NCBI RefSeq assembly: GCF_020080835.1
Contig: NC_058161.1
Span: forward strand, 2,108,001 to 2,172,000
Direction of reading: 5' to 3'
Source: Cotesia glomerata
Taxonomy: Eukaryota > Arthropoda > Insecta > Hymenoptera > Braconidae
Length of the DNA stretch: 64,000 nucleotides
The position numbers and the translations under genes are program-made. Positions 56,240 through 64,000 of the stretch are shown here, one piece after another. Below the pieces are notes generated by a model. That model made no database searches and had not been told where the DNA came from. It was given only the letters and a program-made list of their open reading frames with translations. Numbering within the stretch: the first letter of the stretch is position 1; every line of letters starts with the position of its first letter.

Positions 56240-56910
56240 GATATAAGCTCATCCCGATGTTACACTCATCAAGAGCTTTCATTTGAGTACCTACATGCAT
56301 TAATGGTATATTTTTCATTTATCAATATATATATAATATATATAAATATAAAAAATATATGAAAAATTGATGTGGGTACTCAAATGAAAGGTCTTCTTCA
56401 GTGTAACATCGGGATGAGCTTATATCTTTAAGAATATCAATATTTCACAAGATACAAGGTCATTTTTGAATTATGCATCTTGAGAACTATTGACAACTAT
56501 TGAGAGCTATTTTTAAAGATATAAACTCATTTTGATGTTACGCTCATCAAGAGCTTTCATTTGAGTACCCACATGCATTTTTGATATATTTTTCATATAT
56601 ACATATATATAATATATATAAATATATGAAAAATTGATGTGGGTATTCAAATGAAAGGTCTTGATGAGTGTAACATCAAGATGAGCTTATATCGTTAAAA
56701 ATGTCAATATTACACAAGATTCAAGGTCATTTCTTAATTATGTATCTAAAGATGAAGCATTTTCGAATATAGCCTAAATAATCATCATAAATTGACTATT
56801 GGTGAGAATAATATGAAACCTTGAAAAGGTACAACTTTAAGTTAAGACTTTTGCAACAATACCAAATTTAACCATAAGAACTCATTTTATCATATAAATA
56901 AACTCGATAA
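55995..56910 (-). repeat. Helitron/HINE-like element with long TA microsatellite
   Basis: Begins CTAGCAACCTTGCATTCACT and ends near the AAATTTAACCATAAGAACTC block. A TA run of about 80 bases occupies about 56154-56235. The frame at 56126-56362 is a microsatellite translation. 56911-57189 is AT-rich intron. Confidence 0.65.
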
Positions 56911-57189
56911 TATAGATAATTATTAATAAACTTATTGCAAACAAATTTTGATGACCATTTTTAATAAAATTTAAAACTAACAAAATTTTGTTTTTTTTTT
57001 TTTTTCAGAGCTACTTTTTGATCCAACGCTAAAATTCCATTCTAAAAAAAATTAGTTCCAGTTTGAAGCAACCAATTAAGCTAAATTAAAAATTTTTAGC
57101 ATGCGTTCAATTTTATAAATTTTTGTAAGCCTTTTAAAAGAAGCAATATTTATAAAATTCAAAATTTTAATAAATATTTTTGTTTTCAG

Positions 57190-57578
57190 ATAATTTTCTA
57201 CCAAGGACTCTAGAAAATTTTACAAAACCTATGACTAGTGACTGCAAGAACGTCCCAAGGTATAAGTGTTCTCGCTGCGCCTTTTACGCCTGGGAAACCT
57301 CAGCCATAGTTCGCCACGCGAACACAATCCACTTGCACGAAGAAACTTTAGTAATCGACCAGTGGAACCAGTTCGCAAACACCGTAAAAAGGTTCACATG
57401 TCCCAACAAAAATTGTTCCAGCGTCTACAACTCTCAATCCGAGTTAAACCGACATATAAACAATTACTGCGGAAAGCCGCCTAAATTCAAGTGTCCGTAT
57501 TGCCCCTATCAGTCAAAGTGGAGCAAGAATACCCGTCGACATGTTCAAACTAAACATTCTGAAAAGAATTGTGTATAA
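57190..57578 (+). CDS. lola: Lola tail with three fingers, first finger lost
   Basis: 129-residue tail after ATTTTTGTTTTCAG. Only a stub of the first finger remains: DCKNVPRYKC retains the final C and the linker. Complete fingers are C27-C30-H43-H48, C71-C76-H89-C94 and C102-C105-H118-H123. The inter-pair segment is TLVIDQWNQFANTVKRFTC. This is the reverse of the usual erosion, which removes the last finger. Confidence 0.95.
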
Positions 57579-57905
57579 TTATTTATTTTTAAATAAAAAC
57601 TCTAAAAATAATTATCAGTTATTATTTTTTCGACCGAATTGTATGTATAAATTAGAGTTTGATCGCCTAGCGGTCAAGTGATTAGTAAATCTAAATTCAA
57701 GCCAACGGATGAACATTCCATTTTCAATATTGGTCGAGAGACATATTCTTTCTTTACATAATTTCGATGGGGATCCACCGAACTTGAATACTAGTGAAGC
57801 TGAAAGCTTTTGTGGTATCTGTTCAAGTTGCAAAGATGTTTATTGAATGAAAGAAATGAAAGAAACTAAATGAGAGGAAAAACAAACCTTGAAAAAATAA
57901 ATGGC

Positions 57906-57965
57906 GGTTGGTTACCAAGCCAGGAATCGAACCTGGATCTCCCTGATAACATTTCAGGAGCTCTA
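57906..57965 (-). pseudogene. Partial tRNA-like sequence, left palindrome arm
   Basis: On the minus strand: AGAGCTCCTGAAATGTTATC, then AGGGAGATCC and AGGTTCGATTCCTGGCTTGG. This gives an anticodon arm and a complete T arm/B box; the D arm is cut off where the palindrome arm ends. It cannot be a functional tRNA. Confidence 0.45.
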
Positions 57966-58132
57966 TATATACAATTCGGTCGAAAAAATAATAATTGATA
58001 ATTTGTAATAATGCCTCAAAAATTACTACATTACCATCGTAGTATGTAGCTTAGGTGGGGGAAAGAATGAAGGGAAAGTAAGTAAGGTATTGAGAGTATA
58101 AGAATGGACTGAGAAAGGATGATGGTGGAAGG

Positions 58133-58205
58133 GGCCCGGTAGCTTAACTGGTAGAGCTCCTGACATGTTATCAGGGAGATCCAGGTTCGGTTCCTGGCTT
58201 GGTTA
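58133..58205 (+). pseudogene. tRNA-like sequence, right palindrome arm
   Basis: GGCCCGGTAGCTTAACTGGT (acceptor and D arm), anticodon arm CCTGA-CATGTTA-TCAGG, T arm CCAGGTTCGGTTCCTGG. The acceptor stem is poorly paired and position 33 is A, so function is doubtful. The D arm shares TAGCTTAACTGGTAGAGC exactly with the tRNA-like copy at 31689, suggesting a common tRNA-derived family. Confidence 0.5.
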
Positions 58206-58325
58206 TCAACCCCCATTTATTTTTTCAAGGTTTGTCTTTGCTCTCATTTAGTTTCTTTAATTTCTTTCATTCAATAAACATCTTCATAACTCGAACAGAT
58301 GCCACAAAAGCTTTCAGCTTCACTA

Positions 58326-59086
58326 CACGGAACAAAGTAAACTGTAATATTCACTCGAATTCCGGTTAATTTTTTATAGTTTCAAACAGTAAAGCGGGCA
58401 TCAGGGTGGCAAAAATATAAATATTACAGAACCTAATGTAGAAAGTATAAAAGCCACAATTTATAATTTAATATCCAAAATAAGTGATTAGTAGCTGTCA
58501 TTATAGTAAATAACGACTCTTTCATCTTAAAAAATTACAGTTTCAAACAGTCAAAATTGCCATTTCAATATATAGTCGATATTATGAGGAAAAGGGGAAC
58601 TCAGATGAAAGAGAAGGGGGTCTCACTCTGGGAGAATTTAACATTTGAAACAGTAAAAATTATACTTTTAAAATATACATTTTACCAGTCCAAGCAAGTC
58701 AATAATTACAGTTTGATTTTTATCGTTGCGTTTAAAATTTACCATTTTACTTTGCAAATATTGACGTTGCTTGTATTAGAAATTTACTAACTTTATTTTA
58801 TACTTTTTACATATCATAAGATCATTTTTTAGATACGAAATGATAAATATCAAAGTTTAAATTCTTAATTATTATACTTTAACATTTTAGACATTTACAT
58901 AGCGAATATTACTGTTTGAAATAGTATTTTCTTCCATGTAAAGAGTAAATTGTAACGTTTAAATGGTAAATATTATAAAGTGAATAGTAAAATCACGATT
59001 TTACTGTTTGAAATGTTAATTTTTAGCAGTTGGTCATTACTTATTATAAATCGACTGTTATTTATTACAGTTTACTTTTTTCCGTG
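58326..59086. mobile_element. 761-bp MITE with CACGGAA ends and TA target duplication
   Basis: Ends CACGGAACAAAGTAAACTGT and ACAGTTTACTTTTTTCCGTG are inverted over 23 bases with one mismatch. TA flanks it on both sides (58324-58325, 59087-59088). Removing element plus one TA restores the palindrome arm, which proves insertion. Internal words such as TTTCAAACAGTAAA recur in both orientations. TA duplication suits a Tc1/mariner-type MITE. No transposase frame. Confidence 0.75.
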
Positions 59087-59338
59087 TAGTATTCAAGTTC
59101 GATAGATCCCCATCAAAATTATGTAAAGAAAGAATATGTCTCTCGACCAATATTGAAGATGGAATGTCCATCCGTTGGCTTGAATTTAGATTTACTAGTC
59201 ACTTGACCGCTAGGCGATCAAACTTTAATTTATATCTAAAAATAATCTTTACTTTTCTGCAATTTCCACTTTTTTATAATTTTCTTCTTTAATTTTTTTT
59301 AAAAATAAAAAATTAATGCGAAAATTTTTCTGTTCCAG

Positions 59339-59742
59339 GATTTAGGTGCCCAAACAAGAATTGCAACAAATTATTTAAAACAAAATCAACTTTAGCAAAG
59401 CACGTAGAGTGCGTGTGCAACCAGCCGCCGCGTTACAAGTGTTCTTTGTGTAATTACGACACAAATAACATAACAAACGTGCGCACGCATGCAGACCGGA
59501 TGCACAAGAACCAGGAAGTGATGATAATCGAACTTTGGAACGCCTCGACCCGAAAAGACGAAAAGTATACTTGTTTCAAATTCGATTGCGGGAAATTTTT
59601 TTACAGCAAAAATGAACTGTTGCGCCATGAGAAGAACTGCAAGCCGTCCCGCTGTTCCATGTGTTCTTATGTTTGTCAATTTCCCTCGAATTTAAAATTA
59701 CACCGCCGCAAAGTGCATCCCAAAAAATTACAATTGTATTGA
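59339..59742 (+). CDS. lola: Lola tail with four fingers, almost no lead
   Basis: 134-residue tail after ATTTTTCTGTTCCAG. The first finger starts at residue 4 (C4-C9-H22-C27), the shortest lead here. Others: C35-C38-H51-H56, C79-C84-H97-C101 (CFKFDC) and C106-C109-H122-H127. The linker between fingers 3 and 4 is shortened to KPSR. End KVHPKKLQLY. The frame begins at the acceptor; an internal ATG is not the start. Confidence 0.95.
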
Positions 59743-59863
59743 TTAAAAATTGTTTTAATAAAATATTTTTTTTTTTCTTTTTATTTCATCACACGCATGT
59801 AAATTTATTATTTCTTCTTCAATTTTTGGACATTTAGGTCTAATAATAGCCTTTCTTTTGCAG

Positions 59864-60324
59864 TGCCTTCTTCAAAAAGCCCTCCAGAAGATCGGAACAT
59901 CTTGTTCCACTGCTCGAACTCCTATTGCGCATGCGTATTCCGTACTCGACGTCTACTGAGCATGCACATGATTACCTGCCGACAGCCTTCGAAGTACAAG
60001 TGCCCGGATTGTATGTTCGAGACTCCTACTAGGGTGGGTCTTGAGAGACACGCCAAGTACTGCAATCCTAGGAGAAATTTAGCAGAAAAATCCAATGTGG
60101 CCAAAATGGCGGCTGTTTATTCTTGCACGAATAAGAATTGTGGGAAGACTTATACGAATCATTACGAGTTAAACCGACATGTTAAGTTTGTTTGCGGGAA
60201 ACCTCCGAGGTTTAAATGCCCGTATTGCGAGTATGTGTCCAAGTGGTCGGCGGATATTAAAAAACACTTGAAAAATCTTCACACTGGACAGATGGTCTAT
60301 GTTGTAAAATTATTGATGAAATAA
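59864..60324 (+). CDS. lola: Lola tail with four fingers, second one C2HC
   Basis: 153-residue tail after GCCTTTCTTTTGCAG, 121 bases after the previous stop. C17-C22-H35-C39, C47-C50-H63-C67, C88-C93-H106-C111 and C119-C122-H135-H140. In the second finger the final His is replaced by Cys (ERHAKYC), still able to bind zinc. Pair 2 (TYTNHYELNRHVKFVCGKPP) is closer to consensus than pair 1. Confidence 0.95.
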
Positions 60325-60366
60325 TTGTAAATTTTTAAATATTATTTTTTTTAATTTTATTTAATA

Positions 60367-61115
60367 CTAACGACATTGCAGTCACTATGTGACTTGTGAA
60401 CTATAAATAAATAAAATTTTGGTTTGTAAAATTGCACGGTACTTTCTTAACTATTGACGTTTTTGAAGATATAAGCTCATTTTGATGTTATACTCATCAA
60501 GAGCTTTCATTTGAGTACCTAGATGTATTTTTGATATATTTTTCATATATACATATATATAATATGTATAAATATATGTAAAATTGATGTGGGTACTTAA
60601 ATGAAAGGTATTGATGAGTATAACATCAAGATGAGCTTATATCTTTAAAAATGTCAATAGTTCACAAGATACAAGGTCATTTCTCAATTATGTTAAATTG
60701 CACTGTAATTTCTTGGATATTGACGTTTTTAAAGATATAAGCTCATCCTGATGCTACACTCATCAAGAGCTTTCATTTGAGTACCCACATGCATTTTTGA
60801 TATATTTTTCATATATACATATATATAATATATATAAATATATGAAAAATTGATGTGGGTACTCAAATGAAAGGTCTCGACGAGTGTAACATCAAAATGA
60901 GCTTATATTTTAAAAAATGTCAATAGTTCTCAAGATACAAGGTAATTTCTTAATTATGTATCAGAGATAGAGCATTTTCGAATGCAAAGAATGATCTGAA
61001 ACTTTGAAAAAGCACACATTCTAGACCTTTGCACTGACTCTAAATTTCACAAAAAAAAAACCGATTTTATCACGGCTATCTTGAACACAAAATTTTTCTT
61101 ATTTTCTTAATAACA
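60367..61115 (-). repeat. Helitron/HINE-like element, reverse orientation
   Basis: Starts CTAACGACATTGCAGTCACT, runs through the usual modules, and ends in the conserved CCGATTTTATCACGG and AAATTTTTCTTATTTTCTTA block. It lies 43 bases after the previous stop. 61116-61324 is AT-rich intron. Confidence 0.65.
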
Positions 61116-61324
61116 TAGATAATATAATAAAAATTTTTTGAATATTAATATAACTAAAAAAAAATAATATTTAAAAAAAAATACATTTTTAAATAAATAA
61201 ACTTGAACCTGAAATTCATAATTTTTTTTTAAATCAAAAATCTTGTATATTTAATTAATAATTAGTTAATTAATTAATTAATTATTCTTTTTTAATTTAC
61301 TGACTTACGGAAAATTTGTTCCAG

Positions 61325-61611
61325 ATTTCAAGTGTATAACATTTCGTAATTTCGTGCCTCAGCGATTGAAAAAAGGCGCCTCCCGTCGAGCAAAGCCCGG
61401 AGCTCCAAAGTACAAATGTCCAAATTTGAATTGCAATAGTGCCTTTAGCCTGTACTACAATTTGCGCAGCCACATGATGTACCACTGTGGCAAGCCACCG
61501 AGGTACAAATGTTTCTACTGCACTTACACATCAAAATGGGCTGCGGATGTGAAGAAACACCAGAAAAAACTCCACCCGGAACAAGAAGTTTCTGTTTGTA
61601 ACCTCTATTGA
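61325..61611 (+). CDS. lola: Lola tail with one C2HC/C2H2 pair
   Basis: 95-residue tail after GAAAATTTGTTCCAG. Basic lead (VPQRLKKGASRRAKPGAP), C32-C37-H50-C55 (CPNLNCNSAFSLYYNLRSHM), linker GKPPRYK, C63-C66-H79-H84. It ends VSVCNLY at the place where four-finger tails continue VIELYK, so the second pair has been removed by an early stop. AACAATAAAAAT 16 bases after the stop is a possible poly-A signal. Confidence 0.95.
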
Positions 61612-61755
61612 TGTATTGCAAGCTGAACAATAAAAATAGACTAATCTTAAATTAAAACTAACTAATTACTTGCAATAATTAATTTAAAAAATTGAATTGT
61701 AAAAAAAAAATTAGAAATTTTTACTAATTAAAAAAAATGAATGAATTTGTTTCAG

Positions 61756-62126
61756 GAAAAGAAGAAATAAATAACTTGTTGCCTTGGCTGCGTCAAGACT
61801 TCCGCAGATCTAAGTACCCGTGCCCGAATTCGAACTGCAAAAGCATCTTCAGTACATACCACAATTTGAAAAGTCATGTTAATAATCACTGTGGAAAACC
61901 ACCGAGGTTCAAGTGCGCTCACTGCGACTACAGAACAACATGGCGGAAAGACGTGAAGAGACACGCGGTTAATATTCACCGAGACGCCATTACGCCGGTC
62001 GTTGAATTGTACAAAGTTAACAGAGAAGAAAGATATTATTGTCAGAATTTAAATTGCACTGAAGTTTTTTCTTTCAAGAGGTCGCTGCTGTCGCACATGC
62101 GCAAATATTGTTTTTATAGAAAATAA
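61756..62126 (+). CDS. lola: Lola tail with three fingers
   Basis: 123-residue tail after ATGAATTTGTTTCAG, 144 bases past the previous stop. C23-C28-H41-C46, C54-C57-H70-H75 and a third finger C96-C101-H114-C119, followed by FYRK and stop; fourth finger lost. First pair (SIFSTYHNLKSHVNNHCGKP) is close to the previous exon (SAFSLYYNLRSHMMYHCGKP), so the two are sister duplicates. A poly-A-like AAGAATAAAATA overlaps the stop region. Confidence 0.95.
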
Positions 62127-62233
62127 GAATAAAATATTGCATAAAAAATATTTTGGGGTTTTTTTCTTCTTGCACTTTTATGCAAGTTTTTTTTTTAAAC
62201 TATGTTTAACATTTCTTCTTTTGGAATTTTCAG

Positions 62234-62319
62234 GTTTTTCTCGGGAAGAAATAAAAAGGTTTTTATGCTCAAACCCAAACTGTAAAAATGCACTGATAAA
62301 AGAATTTATTAAATATTAA
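62234..62319 (+). pseudogene. lola: Lola finger exon cut off by a repeat insertion
   Basis: After TTTTGGAATTTTCAG the shared phase reads GFSREEIKRFLCSNPNCKNA, with C12 and C17 of a C-x4-C finger. It then changes at CACTGATAAAAG (62291), the end of a CACTGATAGAAGG-type element, and stops after LIKEFIKY. The missing half of the finger is not visible before the end of the window. It may lie beyond, or be deleted. Confidence 0.75.
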
Positions 62320-64000
62320 TAATTTAATTTACCTGAAGACAATTATTTAATTTATTAAATTTTAACAAATATTTATTAAATCCTAGGATGTTAAAAAATC
62401 ATTTATTAACAGTTAATTGTTGATAAAGCTTATTAAATATTAACAAATCCTTCGATCAGTACACTGATAGAAGGATTTATTAACTATTAATAATTTAATT
62501 TATTTGAAAACATTTAATTAATTTACTAAATTTTAATAAATATTTTTTAACATTTAATAGATATTTATTTAGGAGGAAAGTATATTTATTAATAGCTAAT
62601 AAGTATTTATTAATAGTTAACAAATATTTATTAACAGTTAATAAATATTTATTAAATCCTCTGATGTTAAAAAATCATTTATTAACATTTAATTATTAAT
62701 AATAACAATAATATTATTATTATTTATAATTATTAATAAAGCTGATTAAATATTAACAAATCCTTCAATCAGTGCACTGATAGAAGGATTTATTAACTAT
62801 TAATAATTCAATTTATTTGAAGACAATTATTTAATTTATTAAATTTTAATAAATATTTTTTAACATTCAATAAATATATTTGGGAGAAAGTACATTTATT
62901 AATAATTAATAAGTATTTATTAATAGTTAACAAATATTTAATTAACAGTTAATAAATATTTTGTTGAGTGAATTTGTTTTGCTTGCAATGTCATAAAATA
63001 TGAAGATTGCTTATAAACAAAAATCATCTTTATAAATTACTTGCATTAATTATATTACATTATAATAACGTTTATTGTAAAATACCAAATTCTATCATAT
63101 CTCATAATTATCTTTTATATTTTTAAATATTAAAAACATTAATTTATTTAGTGAATTGAATTATTATCATGTATTCCAGCTATATGGTTATAAAAAGTAT
63201 CAAAAGAAAATTGCTATTTTTGCTTTTTATTTTAAATAAATATTTGTTAACAGTTAACAAATATTCATTAACCATTAATAAATATTTATTAACAGTTGAT
63301 AAATTGTTCTTAATAAATTACTTATTACACTGATAGAAGGATTTATTTGTATTAAAAAAATATTTGTTAATAGTTAATAGACCATTTTTTAGTATCAAAC
63401 AAATATTTCTTAGTATTTAAAATGATTTGTTTGTATTTAATAAATCTGATATTCATTTATTAAATATTAATAAATCTTTTTAAATACTAAGAAATATTTG
63501 TTAAGGACTAAAAAGTGGTCTCTAATAAATAATTTGTTAAATATTAACAAATATTTTTAACTATAAACAAATCCTTTTATCAGTGTAAATGTTAATAAAT
63601 ATTTGTTAACTGTTAACAAATATTTATTAACATTTAAGAAATCGTATTTAATAAATAATTTATTAACTGTTAATAAATATTTATTAAATATTATGCTAAA
63701 AAATCATTTATTAAAAGTTAATAAATATTTAATATAAAAAAATCCTTCTATCAGTGTGTCTTCAAGAGCCAGAGATTCTTGAATAAGCGTGCACTGATAG
63801 AAGGATTTATTTGTATTAAAAAAATATTTGTTAATAGTTAACAAATCATTTATTAGAGACCATTTTTTAGTATCAAACAAATATTTCTTAGTATTTAAAA
63901 TGATTTGTTTGTATTTAATAAATCAGATATTCATTTATTAAATATTAATAAATCTTTTTAAATACTAAGAAATATTTGTTAAGGACTAAAAAGTGGTCTC
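62291..64000. repeat. Cluster of CACTGATAGAAGG-type elements
   Basis: Inverted ends CACTGATAGAAGGATTTATT and AATCCTTCTATCAGTG recur near 62291, 62455, 62460, 62768, 62775, 63330, 63580, 63750 and 63791. They form several abutting or nested units of 170-550 bases. The units share TTAATAAATATTTATTAACAG words. The last unit (from 63791) is nearly identical to 63330-63530. Runs to the window edge. No frame for a transposase. Confidence 0.65.

Larger units (their letters stand above)
57610..59240. repeat. Large palindrome with tRNA-like arms, split by a MITE
   Basis: A left arm at about 57647-57965 and a right arm at about 58141-58323 plus 59089-59236 are inverted copies (for example GATCGCCTAGCGGTCAAGTG at left and CACTTGACCGCTAGGCGATC at right). 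A separate pair of ends, ATTATTTTTTCGACCGAATT and its complement, brackets 57610-58003. The right arm is interrupted by the element at 58326-59086. Confidence 0.65.
12340..62319 (+). other. lola: lola gene: shared BTB exons plus alternative terminal exons
   Basis: Five shared coding exons (377 codons plus one base) are followed by a long series of mutually alternative last exons. The shared region matches Drosophila Lola in several blocks: DDQQFCLRWNNHQ, EYDKHP-like and ILKDVK-like segments, MMDYMYRGEVNISQDQLAAL, SPNGRKRKRYRRRS, and an acidic VEDLTLDDE segment. The last shared exon ends in phase 1, and all finger exons listed here begin in the complementary phase. In flies, lola isoforms are partly produced by trans-splicing between separate transcripts. 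This is known for the gene but not visible here. Confidence 0.95.

Noticed and set aside
1..64000. CRISPR arrays, rRNA genes, operons or bacterial signals
   Set aside because: The gene structure (GT-AG introns, BTB and Lola finger exons, MITEs) is plainly eukaryotic. The regularly spaced repeats have no CRISPR repeat/spacer form.

Overview
The window is an AT-rich stretch of an insect nuclear genome carrying most of one gene on the + strand: longitudinals lacking (lola), a BTB/POZ transcription-factor gene. The first coding exon and the next four match the lola shared region as I know it from Drosophila and other insects (BTB domain, basic NLS, acidic segment, then a segment ending in EAAQAHRDSQ). 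The compact tail exons, very AT-rich introns and the form of the shared region suggest a hymenopteran, perhaps a braconid-type parasitoid wasp. The species call is inference only.

Layout. 1-7.8 kb: interspersed repeats and unrecognised DNA with no supportable protein gene. 7.8-12.34 kb: GC-richer islands with at least two plausible non-coding 5' exons (donors at 10163 and 10966) and several YY1/Pho-like motifs. 12.34-17.47 kb: shared coding exons at 12386-12559, 13524-13924, 14257-14503, 15398-15566 and 17325-17465, together 377 codons plus one base. Between the last two lies a tail exon encoding a Pipsqueak-type helix-turn-helix (15871-16256). 17.5-25 kb: a short non-finger tail exon, a long AT-rich stretch with seven paralogous hairpins (21135-22267), and another short tail. 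25-62.3 kb: 26 complete alternative terminal exons, each encoding one to four zinc fingers, plus a 27th cut short by a repeat element at 62291.

How it works together. The last shared exon ends one base into a codon. Every finger exon begins after an acceptor AG in the phase that completes this codon, and ends in its own stop. Each mRNA therefore joins one BTB dimerisation half to one DNA-binding tail. Tails at 25-42 kb begin with a C-x2-C (once C-x3-C) finger. Those at 44-62 kb, and the one at 30.1 kb, begin with C-x4-C and often carry two finger pairs. This points to tandem exon duplication in two blocks, with later erosion of individual fingers.

Intervening DNA is filled with repeats: a roughly 1 kb Helitron/HINE-like family with a TA-microsatellite core and a terminal hairpin, a family with CACTGATAGAAGG inverted ends, foldback elements carrying tRNA-like sequence, a TA-flanked MITE, and tandem AT-rich repeats private to single introns. 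The most notable non-coding signals are the seven-hairpin array and a decayed tandem array of a finger exon at 33.16-34.25 kb.
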